Part shown: piece after piece, positions 11,938-21,252 of the stretch
How positions within the stretch are numbered: the first letter of the stretch is position 1
How the letters are laid out: every line of letters begins with the position of its first letter
Origin: Hysterangium stoloniferum
Lineage: Eukaryota; Basidiomycota; Agaricomycetes; Hysterangiales; Hysterangiaceae
Assembly (NCBI GenBank): GCA_015178975.1
Contig: WHVD01000126.1
Location: 182,110 to 246,109, forward strand
DNA length: 64,000 nucleotides
Reading direction: 5' to 3'
Notes under the pieces: generated by a model
The model's database searches: none
What the model was told of the DNA's origin: nothing
Seen by the model: only the letters and a program-made list of their open reading frames with translations
Translations under genes and position numbers: made by a program

Positions 11938-13327
11938 TGTTAAGTGCTGTGTCGGGAACTTATTCCAGAACTATTGGAAAGTCACCGGGAAGTCAGAAAC
12001 TTGTTACGACCGGACAAATCCCGCCGGACTCCGGGCACTAACTCGTACGCCCCCACGCGCTACAAGCACCAATCGTCTGTTTATAGGATTTCCCGCCCGG
12101 ACTCCGTCACGTCAAGACTCGTTACGTTCGACCTCATTAAGACACATATCAGTCACCGGACTTCCCCCGGACCCCGTCTCTGTCTATGTCCGTCTTCGTC
12201 CCACGCATCAGTCACCGGTCCCCGCTTAGAATCCCGTCACTGCTCTAATCGAGCCCCGTTCCCGTTTTAGTCAAATGACCTGTCACGATTTAGGACTCCG
12301 CTCCCGCTCCGTTTCCCGTTATGGGTTATGCTTTGTCACGATTCGGACTCCGCTCCGTTCCGTCCCGTTCCTAACACCAATTTGGTGTTTACTATTCCCG
12401 TTCTATGTTTTGCTCGTTTCGTCTCATTATTACTGGATTCGGTATGTCATGCATTCCACGGTCTATATAAACTGGCAGATATTGTACATACAATCCAGTC
12501 AGAAAATTAGCTTAGATTCCCCCCAGTAATCTAATACATTTCCCTCTCTAAAACCCTACTCTTATCAGACCGCTCACACTAGTCGGAGCCCATGGGCTCC
12601 GGCGCATCTATCTCTCTCGACTATCTCGATTCACGACTCTCGACTCACAACCTACGACTCACAACCCACGAACCCCTGCCCGGACTCCCCGGGATTCCCG
12701 TCTGCCTGTCTGAAATTGGACAACACGATCTAGCGAGGGCGCAGCCTATAAGCTGAAGCCAAGTCCTACCGGATATCCCGCGGGTTTCTCCGGAAACCCA
12801 GCCTGAGTGTGTATCCTAACAAAACTCGTGGATAGGGTCAGGACGTCGGCTTCAGCTTATGTGCTGCGCCTCTACGCAAACGCTCAATGTCCTTAATTTC
12901 GGAAGTAAAACTTACAACGGAAGATATGGATATTCAGAGTTCCGAAGAGTTCCGAATATCGAGCGTACAGAAAGACAGGAGGAGGAATAAGAAACTAAGT
13001 CGATATCAGATCTAAGGTAAAGTACAAATTCGCGGAAACTAATATAAGTCTACTCGTTATTGTACTACAAACTAAGACCATAATAAGACGGGAACGGAAG
13101 TGTTCTTAAAACGGAAATACAATAAGACATATTAGGGAGACAATATTCCGAAATGGGAATACAACAAACAAATGAGTGAATACTTGTCAACGGACAAATT
13201 ACCAAATGCAGAACAAGGGAAGAATGCGGATGATATGGTAACTATGATGTTCCATAGTCGGGGATCGGAAGTCGGAAGTCGGAGATTGGAAGTCGGATAT
13301 TGAAACATCCGGGAACGGGTCGTAACA
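11938..13327 (-). repeat. Solo LTR, family C, middle layer
   Basis: Minus-strand LTR, starting TGTTACGACCCGTTCC at 13327 and ending ...CTTAACA at 11938. It is flanked by ATCGG at 11933-11937 and 13328-13332. It is split by LTR-A copy A3. About 565 bp when that insertion is removed. Confidence 0.93.
12002..12821 (+). repeat. Solo LTR, family A (copy A3), inner layer
   Basis: 820 bp, TGTTACGACCGG...ATCCTAACA, with duplications AAACT at 11997-12001 and 12822-12826. It is rich in CpG, so it is the youngest copy. It has a TATATAAA box near 12462 and the palindrome AACACCAATTTGGTGTT at 12373-12389. Confidence 0.95.
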
Positions 13328-13929
13328 ATCGGCCTCCGAACTAATCATAAACTTCCCGTTCCTAGTCAAGCTTATTGTTAATGCCGTTTTCCGCCCTTCT
13401 CCCCATTAGTATTTTCTAGACGCCTGTTACTTGTATATGAACCCGCTGTAGTTGTAGTTACTAGGCAATCAGAATATCGACTCAGAATACCCTCATACGT
13501 CTGTAACAGTCTCATACTAAGAATCCCCCCATCCGCCTTCGCGTGCGCTCGCCCACTCCCAGCCCCAACCCCTTGGCCCGACGCTCAACTTGTCCTTCAG
13601 TTCCGATCAGTATCTCGCTGAAAGGAGCTCTTTAGGATTAGTCTTCACCCGCCCGAAATCTAAGGACACCCTACGGATATTTGCGAGGGCGCAGCACATA
13701 AGCTGAAGCCAAGTCCTTCCGATCGGTCCCCGTCGGCCACCGACATTTTAGTCAGTTTTCAGTTCTTAACAAGAATCTTCTAAATGTCTCAGACCAAAAT
13801 GTATATAAGGAGCTCAGCTCCAGCCTTGAATAATATCATCTTTACTACATTTTATCAGCCACATCAGTGTGCCACTGCAGCAAGCAGTTTATTCCACCTA
13901 GTTGGGCTGTTGGACAAATAAATACAAAT

Positions 13930-14300
13930 ACTTAGTCACCTCTAGTTGAGCTGCTGACCTAAGTTAACTCAAGATTCCTTTGTCACCTCTTGTTGAGCTT
14001 CTGACAATAATCCTACCAATCAGGATTCTCAGTCACCTCTTGTTGAGTAATTTGACTATAATCCTACAATCAGGATTCCCTGCCACCTCTTGTTGAGCTT
14101 CTGGTATTAATCCTTTATACTATAGTCACCTCTTAATTGAGTACTGATTATTAGTTTTCTTTACATTGTTATTTGTAGTTTAAGACTTCAGTCACCTCTT
14201 GTTGAGTAATTTGACTGATTATCACATTGCAAATAATCCTTGTTACATTTCTTGTTATTTGTAATCTAAAACTTCAGTCACCTCTTGTTGAGTAATTTGA
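13930..14300 (+). repeat. Subterminal motif array in the right arm
   Basis: Seven irregularly spaced copies of GTCACCTCTTGTTGAG or close variants (about 13938, 13980, 14033, 14083, 14125, 14190, 14277), several followed by TAATTTGACT. Spacing is about 40-90 bp. Arrays like this near element ends are often transposase binding sites. That role is inferred. Confidence 0.7.
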
Positions 14301-14872
14301 CTGATTATTACATTACAAATAATCCCTGTTCCCTTGCTCATTTATTGTGAATCAGTAAAGCATATTCACATAAATAAATACTGACAATATCCTTGCAAGA
14401 TCCTAAGACTACATTAAGATCTTGATAAGTTAATATCACAGTAGACCTTGTAGGTTAGTGTAAATAAAGCATATATTAGCCAAATAGTGTTTTATTCTAT
14501 ATCTAATCTTTTGACCTGTTTATAAATATTTTTACTGTTTGATAAATAGTATAAAATATATATAAACTAGCTAGTATTGAAGTTAAATCTAGCTTTGGAA
14601 TCAGTAAATTGTTATTCTTATTTTAATAGTTGTTGTCACAGAAAAAGAATAAGCTTGCACAAGCAGCTCTCAAAACCTTCTTTGCGAAGTAGGGTGCATA
14701 TATTCAAGTAAACTCTTGACTTCAGGGGTTCTAAGTCTATTTAGGCTGCCACTGATTAATATCAAATACTTAAATTATTTTACCTTGCAGTGAATTGAGT
14801 ATTTGCACATTTTGATAGAGCATTGGACTCCTTTTTTGGAAAATAGTATTAAAGTAAGGCTAATACATCACA

Positions 14873-15700
14873 ATGATTGTGATTGCATCCCTGGCAGTAC
14901 ATTTTTTATTTTATTTTATTTTGTGTTATTTATTGTTTATTTGTTGCCCTGACTAACCATCCCTTTCTAGACATTCAATTCACTGTCTGAACTTAGGACA
15001 TCTGGCCAATGTGTCAACATCAACATGAATAAGCAAGAATATATGAAAACTTACTAAACAATTCTCAGTTTCCTTGATAGAATGTGCAAGAAGGTTCCTC
15101 ATGTCCTGGTAGGCCTTCAGGAAGAACTTTCTAGAACCAGCAGGTAAGTAAATTATCAGATTTCTATTTTTACTGCTAATGTTTGATGGCAGGGCCAAAC
15201 TCACCAATGAAGGAGAGTCTGATCTTGAGGATAACTTCACATCTGGGGAAATTGAGATGGATGTGGCTTGAGATTAGAGGCTCGAATTTGAGGGGGTGGG
15301 TGGAATTGGATGTGGTGACTTGATGATGGTTTTTGACAATCAGTGAGCATAAAAACATTTCATAGTTTAGCATTAGTGCACTACTGGTAGTAATCCATGA
15401 TAACAATTAATCACTTTTTAAATCACAACTGCATTTGAGAATTTATTTTTCTAAATAAATATTTATTAAATATATTATAAATACAGATGGAGCAGCTAAA
15501 GTAATAAGAGTAGTGAGAGTAGTGAGAGAAAGATATTCGCGAGAGTATTCGCGAGAGATGTTGTGAGCGCTCGCCATCTCCATAGTGCTCTGAGAGCATT
15601 TTGAAACCGGGCGATGTTCTCTGAATACTCCGGTGCCGCTGGAGCCTCCCGGAGGCTCCAGAGCACATGCCCATTTTACTGATGAGGGGATATTTCAAAC
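14873..15700. other. AT-rich DNA without a confident gene
   Basis: Short open frames on the minus strand (15423-15698, 15176-15406, 14980-15240) match nothing I recognise. A perfect hairpin with 11-bp arms, CTGGAGCCTCC around one C, lies at 15639-15661. Confidence 0.3.
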
Positions 15701-17373
15701 CAATGATGATGGCAGATTATTTATAATGACACTGTACGATATTGGAGTTTGAACTAAAATTTATTATATACTGTTTGAATGTCGTGTTCGCTCCTCGTTT
15801 CCAGACGGCGACTTTGATTTGGTTCGTTCACTGACCCCGTGTCATGTAGGGAACTTATATCCGTCTAGATGCTGGTGGTGATACGGACTCGGCCTTTACC
15901 ACAGCCCCGCCTAACCCTTGAGAGCCACCGATCACGAAACAGAGTGCTAAGAGAAAGTCTAAGCGCTGTCCTGCCGTGGAGCGTCCACATGAGTCGTTGT
16001 CGTGAGAAAGACTCTGCTCACTACCCTGAAGTAGCTGACAAAAGTCAGTAACTCACGATGAGCTCAAATGAAGATGAGTCTTACTAATTAACACGAAGGC
16101 GATTACATGGCCGACGAGTGGGATCAGCAAAGCTCCTTCACTTGCATTTATAGTCCGTCCATGGTGTATTATGTGGTGAACGCTGCATTTTATGGCACTC
16201 CGTTCCTTTCAAGTGTCTCCCGCACACGACGGCAATTCACACAGATATTGATAGTTCAGGCGTATTTGACTTGCTCGAGTCAACGTCAACAGACAATTCC
16301 ATGAAGGTATGAATAAAAGACGTTATAATAGCATAGTATTGGCATAGGATGCATCGAGTACAAAAGTATCATTGTCCCCTCAGTTTTCAATTGTAGCAAG
16401 TTTGAATTCAGCCTCGTCTGCCTTTCCTTTGTCTCAGAGTCCCGTCACATTTCTTCTCATGTTCAATACGCTGGTCCTTGCGCGCAGAAAAGCCGTGACT
16501 GCGATTGCACTCTATTAACGACCGACACTGGAGATAAATGTCACAACTGACCATTTCGAACACTGGTGCACTTTCTCGGAATGATTCACGTGTCGCTTAG
16601 CATTTTTGATGGTCGTGAATGCCTCCCTGCTGTTCACAGTTCGAAAAACAGACCAACACTAGGTTGCGAGAGGCGTACCAGTTGACACATATGATTTTTT
16701 GCAACTGTTTGCTTGGTCGCCTCTTTACTCCTTTACAGATGCATGACTTATCTCCGGGCATTTTACTACATCTCTGCGCGATGCAGATTTCGGGAAGCGG
16801 AACAATGTTGTGTTCTTTCTTTACAACGGCGTCGGCCCCAGGGTTCAAAGGTGGGGTACTGATATTAGGAGTTGCCTAGGCTCAGTGCTTTGAATATTTG
16901 ACGCCTGAAAAATAACTCATCTTACGTACCGAAATCGCAGTGTCGGACATGTAGGGCAACATTTGAATGTAGCTAACGGCCGCGGTACCATCTGAATATA
17001 ATAAATTTCACTAATGTTAATCTATCAATGTTGAAAAGAACTGTGGCTGACCTAGACCGCCTCTGGAAACAAGAAGGGTCTCCATTTGCGGATCAGAACC
17101 TGTTTAACACAACATGTGCATGAGCCCGTGAATCGCAAAAAGACAGATTATTTACCAATAGCATTGTCAGAATAGATAGCCACCCCCCGTCATTGTCAAG
17201 TAAACCATCTCCAGACGGGCCGTCAGAGACATCACATAAAAGCGGCCGAGCACTGAGGGCTTACCAGTCATCGGGTATCCCGAAAAATTAAGATTATTAA
17301 CTGTGTATGAAGGGAGGGATGAATTGCGAGGTCCTTAAAATTCCATCTCGATATCAATAAAAGACATGATTTA
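15701..17373. other. CpG-containing DNA, no confident gene
   Basis: Base composition resembles the host island more than the repeats. Several short open frames (15869-16051, 16107-16304 plus; 16597-16848 minus) have no recognisable domain, and no convincing intron chain links them. It may be a decayed host gene. Confidence 0.3.
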
Positions 17374-17775
17374 TCAAATGTAGCATGTACCAGCAAAAGC
17401 AGTCCCCTCCTCGCCTATGTATGCATACATTACACCTTGAGCATGAACATTTGCCACAGAGATGGCTCTCCCCGACGAGTATTGATTGTTAATTCCAGAC
17501 CTGTCATGGTCAAGCATGGTATAGTGAGTGGCTGTACGAGCATAGTCAGAATCCGTCAAAGTCGAGTGCGTATATATGATATAATGTGAGCTCACATGCG
17601 GGACAAGGCTCGGACCATTCGCGGGCATGCTGTGCTCAGTGTTCTCCATGGTACTGTGACCAGATATCTTTAAGAAGGGTGCACTCTGATTCGGATTTGA
17701 AGGAAGACGGAAAGAATCATTAGAATCGTTTGACTCTTGCGAGGTCTCGCTGTGATAAAAAGAGGGACTAGTCAT
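17374..17775 (-). CDS. Hypothetical Ser/Thr/Asn-rich protein, possibly a gene fragment
   Basis: A 133-residue frame starting MTSPSFYHSETSQESNDSND. The first 45 residues are Ser/Asn-rich; the rest has many Tyr and His. No signal peptide, membrane segment or known motif is visible. The start lies 60 bp from the 557-bp inverted repeat, so any promoter would be inside or beyond that structure. It could be one exon of a longer gene cut off by the rearrangement, or chance. Confidence 0.3.
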   Translation of the reverse strand: MTSPSFYHSETSQESNDSNDSFRLPSNPNQSAPFLKISGHSTMENTEHSMPANGPSLVPHVSSHYIIYTHSTLTDSDYARTATHYTMLDHDRSGINNQYSSGRAISVANVHAQGVMYAYIGEEGTAFAGTCYI

Positions 17776-17834
17776 AGCTCAGAATTGCTGTTACACAAAC
17801 CAACTCACCATTCAGCTTTAAAACGTGGATCCTG

Positions 17835-19027
17835 GCACCTCCAATAAGAGTAATTGTTGATTAAGAGTTCGGTCAAAGGCCACTTAATACCAATATGATT
17901 GATTCCTAATTACATTTACAGTCATTTCACACGGGACAAAATCCTACACAGAACAATATGACATGGCACCTCCAGCACCAACCAAAGGCCAGGCGAACTC
18001 CAGACTTACGTCACAGTATCCCCGACCGTCCGAGTCGTGAAATCATCATGGTTATGTAATTATATTGGCGGGTAACGACAGGTGGAAAAAATTGTGGGAT
18101 CGAAAGAGAGAGGGGGAGGGAGGGGAGAGACGAAATGTGTATGCAGGTGGGATGTGCCTGACCTCTGGGGAGGCTGGAGGCTGTACCATGATTAAGAGTT
18201 CGGTCAAAGGGCGCTTGATACCAATAAGAGTGATTCCTGTCATTTCACACGGACAAAATCCTACACAGAACAATATGACATGGCACCTCCAGCAACAACC
18301 AAAGGCCAGGCGAACTCCGGACCAGTTCAGTGCAACACCTTTTGCCGTGAAACCATCACGGTTAATTTCCCACAATTAGAGTTCGGTCAAAGGGCGCTTG
18401 AAAGAGTGATTCCTAATTACATTTGCAGTCATTTCACACGGACAAAATCCTACACAGAACAATATGACATTTTGACCGAACTCTAATTGTGGGAAATTAA
18501 CCGTGATGGTTTCACGGCAAAAGGTGTTGCACTGAACTGGTCCGGAGTTCGCCTGGCCTTTGGTTGTTGCTGGAGGTGCCATGTCATATTGTTCTGTGTA
18601 GGATTTTGTCCGTGTGAAATGACAGGAATCACTCTTATTGGTATCAAGCGCCCTTTGACCGAACTCTTAATCATGGTACAGCCTCCAGCCTCCCCAGAGG
18701 TCAGGCACATCCCACCTGCATACACATTTCGTCTCTCCCCTCCCTCCCCCTCTCTCTTTCGATCCCACAATTTTTTCCACCTGTCGTTACCCGCCAATAT
18801 AATTACATAACCATGATGATTTCACGACTCGGACGGTCGGGGATACTGTGACGTAAGTCTGGAGTTCGCCTGGCCTTTGGTTGGTGCTGGAGGTGCCATG
18901 TCATATTGTTCTGTGTAGGATTTTGTCCCGTGTGAAATGACTGTAAATGTAATTAGGAATCAATCATATTGGTATTAAGTGGCCTTTGACCGAACTCTTA
19001 ATCAACAATTACTCTTATTGGAGGTGC
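17835..19027. repeat. Perfect 557-bp inverted repeat (giant hairpin)
   Basis: Arms 17835-18391 and 18471-19027 are the same length and, as far as I could compare them, identical. The two 104-residue frames and the two 107-residue frames in them are the same protein read from opposite strands. The 79-bp spacer is 18392-18470. Each arm contains two copies, and the spacer most of a third, of a unit of about 100 bp starting GAGTTCGGTCAAAGG and running to ACAGAACAATATGACAT. No target duplication was found. The right edge cuts chromovirus gag. No coding function is proposed. Confidence 0.9.
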
Positions 19028-20196
19028 AAGCCAAATTGGCTTTTCCTCAGTAAGTCCGCTAAAAGCCAGTTTGAACCATTTCAACATAGATCCCAAGAGG
19101 TAAGAGAGTGCATAGTTGACTTTTCAGGAGTCCATGGAGAATGCAGCAGGTCAATCACAGAAATTGAAGCAACATTGCATAAGGAAGGTGGACAGTTTGT
19201 TGGGGTTGGAACCTGTGAAGGGCTCTGGAGCATTGTTACGACCTGTGTGCTCAGCACACCGTTGGACCTGATCAGACCTCATGCAAAACTTCAATCACTC
19301 ACAAACCAGCAGTAACCCAACTAATCCCATTTAGCACATCCATTGTTCCTGACTGGTATTTTCCATCCACCCTTTCTATACAACCAGTTTACACCTCTTT
19401 CTGCCTCCATAGTAGTCTATGTCTAGATTTGTAATGTGCTGTCTATCAGTCTCCATCCTCGTGTCACTCTATATGTAGTTCCACCTTCTCCATTAGTACT
19501 TTCCTTTGTTCTGTTCTCATTTGGAGAAGCACTGGGTTTTCATATATATGCCACTCATGTATAGTAGTATTAGGACAATCAGAATATTGACTCAGAACAC
19601 TTATATACATCACTCATAGTCTCACTCTAATTATTTCATTTTCCACCCCTGCTTGTGCTCACTCACTCTCAGTCTCCGACCCAACCCTCAACTTGTCCTT
19701 TGGCTTCCAATTGGTGATTCTACTATGAGGATACCCAATGGGACTAGTATCCGTCCACCCAAAATTTAAGGACACCTGACAGTAACTTGCAAGGGGGCAG
19801 CATAAGCTGAAGCCAAGTCCTTCCATTCAGCCCCTGTCAGTTTTTCTGTTCTTAATAAGCATTGACCTTTGACCATGGAGGTTCCTGTTCTCTCTTCTTC
19901 TGTTCTTCAAGCAGGTGAGTCATAAATTTATCTATAGTACCTGCTAAAACTTCAGAAGTGGGGTCCTCAGCGTGCAGTCATTCTGTAGTTGGGGCATTTT
20001 CGACACCTTTGCCTTTGTTGGGGGCTGTAGACTCTTCCTCATGCTTGGAAGCATCCAGATTCTCTGGTATTTCTTCAAAGCAGGATTCATCCATGGTGTC
20101 TGGGTTGTGTCTGGATGTCTGGCTGGTATACAAAACAAATGGTGACTGTAGTGGAGTGGGCTCTGGTTGTTCAGATGGTTTCTTTCTTGGAGGCAT
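19028..20196 (-). pseudogene. Chromovirus gag, split by a solo LTR and truncated
   Basis: Begins at 20196 with MPPRKKPSEQPEPTPLQSP, directly downstream of LTR 20233-20722. A stop follows TTE near 19978. A later segment reads TSEVLAGTIDKFMTHLLEEQ, and after the inserted LTR it resumes as PEPFTGSNPNKLSTFLMQC and YALSYLLGSMLKWFKLAF, the typical capsid core of this class. Two more stops are visible in the core. It ends abruptly at the inverted repeat at 19028. Gag would form the element's particle; this copy cannot. Confidence 0.8.
19234..19857 (+). repeat. Solo LTR, family B, inserted in gag
   Basis: 624 bp starting TGTTACGACCTG; its end has decayed to CTTAATA. Perfect duplications AGCAT are at 19229-19233 and 19858-19862. 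It lacks the first third of the long family-B form. Confidence 0.9.
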
Positions 20197-20232
20197 GGTG
20201 GTGACAATCTGTGAGATGCAATCAGAAAATAT

Positions 20233-20722
20233 TGTTAAGTACAAGGCTCACAGGTGGGTCTCTGGGGGAAACCCATGGAAGTTCCAGGGATGGACTCAGC
20301 TTCAGCTTATGTGCTATGCCTTTGCAGATCATGTTGTTCAATTTCAAACAGGAGTGAATGGGAAACCTATGGGTTCCAAGAATGTGCAAGGTGCAAAAGA
20401 CAAGTAGATGCTAAGTTGATTTTCTGATTGGTTTGTATGTACAAATAACTATTTAGCTATATAGACTAGTAGTTTATTGTACTACTAATTCAGACATACA
20501 AAAAGACATAACAGGAATACAATAATACAATAAATCAGGTAATCAGGAACAAAGGTAAGACTGAACCAGATGACAAACAGGCAAGGATGGATTGGGAACA
20601 AAGGGTTCCAGAATGTCCAGCATGGTCCAGTGCATTGTTTGTAAGATATGGAGAGTCAGGTGTGTATATGATGGGGTCCAGGTCCTGTCAGGTTTTCTGG
20701 TTCATATTTCTGGTTCATAACA
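20233..20722 (-). repeat. LTR, family H, 5' LTR of the reversed gag
   Basis: 490 bp, reverse homologue of 1657-2144. Its inner end faces the gag start at 20196, with the primer-binding region between. Flanks AATAT and CATGG do not match, so it belongs to a longer or rearranged element and is not a clean solo LTR. Confidence 0.8.
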
Positions 20723-20984
20723 CATGGAGTCCAAGGAGGTACAAGAATTGGTAAATGAGAGAAAATAAGAGGACACCAAATATGACATAATAGAAATAGA
20801 CTAGATATAATAATTTTCTTGAAATTTCAAAGTGTGAAATAAACAGGAAAGCTGTGGGAAACCTGCTTAAGCAGAATTAGGGACAAGCCAAAAATCTGTA
20901 AGGCAAAAAGTGACATATGTAGGGTGACAGGGAAAGATGATATGAATCCAAAATGGGTACAGAGTCTGCAGATATTGCAGCTAG
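20723..20984 (-). other. Retrotransposon spacer
   Basis: Resembles the DNA after pol at 317-503, read on the opposite strand. No gene. Confidence 0.4.
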
Positions 20985-21110
20985 AGGAAGGATAATGGAC
21001 TGGGTTTCTCAGAGTAGGCTGTATGGAAGTCAAATACAATCTCCATGGCATTCCCAAGTTCCCCCTAGAGGTGGGTGGGTGTTTCATCACCATTTCCAAC
21101 AGAATGATGT
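20985..21110 (-). pseudogene. Pol C-terminus remnant (chromodomain tail)
   Basis: The minus strand reads ELGNAMEIVFDFHTAYSEKP to a stop, matching the chromodomain tail at 220-316. One stop precedes it. It lies 143 bp beyond the end of ceg1, so repeats begin almost at the edge of the gene island. Confidence 0.65.
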
Positions 21111-21252
21111 GAAGTCGCATTGACAGAAAGTTGCTTTCTATGGGTTAAAGAACATACAAAGACTAGCATGGTTACAATACAATTAATACCACCAGTTACA
21201 TAAGCTAATGACATCAGAACAAAGTCACACCTCTTCTTAAAAGACAAACATC

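Larger units (their letters stand above)
11651..13771 (+). repeat. Solo LTR, family B, outer layer of a three-level nest
   Basis: Begins TGTTACGACCGTGTCGC and ends GTTCTTAACA. Duplications AGAAT are at 11646-11650 and 13772-13776. The LTR is split at 11937/13328 by LTR-C. Its second half carries the shared GCACATAAGCTGAAGCC motif at about 13683-13712. Confidence 0.95.
3180..14872. mobile_element. Large inverted-arm transposon-like unit with a DUF6532-like gene
   Basis: The outer ends are inverted (TGTGATGTATTAGCC at 3180 and its reverse complement ending at 14872). Long homologous arms run inward to about 7152 and from about 10826. Without later insertions the right arm is about 1.9 kb. Between the arms lies a decayed intron-containing gene (7344-10840). 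If the ends are taken one base in, the flanks are AATGGT and AATGAT, a 5/6 match that could be a worn target duplication. No transposase was found inside, so it is either non-autonomous or a captured-gene element. The superfamily is not known. Confidence 0.6.
10826..14872 (+). repeat. Right inverted arm of the large unit
   Basis: Homologous in reverse to 3180-7152: TTTTGTATTTTTATCTTATAAA near 10960, the GTCACA-rich stretch near 11260-11350, and the end near 13776-14872. It is interrupted by the nested LTR stack 11651-13771. The outer part contains seven copies of a CACCTCTTGTTGAG-type motif between about 13938 and 14300. Confidence 0.75.

Noticed and set aside
11819-12529. ORFs of 136, 108 and 84 residues
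   Set aside because: They lie entirely within nested LTRs B, C and A.
13930-14300. Regular repeats that could look like a CRISPR array
   Set aside because: Spacing and repeat sequence vary, the genome is fungal, and mirrored copies occur in the other transposon arm.
15869-16304. Possible small genes left of the hairpin
   Set aside because: No recognisable domain, no consistent intron chain, and weak coding character.
18052-18810. Two pairs of identical 104- and 107-residue ORFs as duplicated genes
   Set aside because: They are the same DNA read from both strands of the perfect inverted repeat and have no domain.
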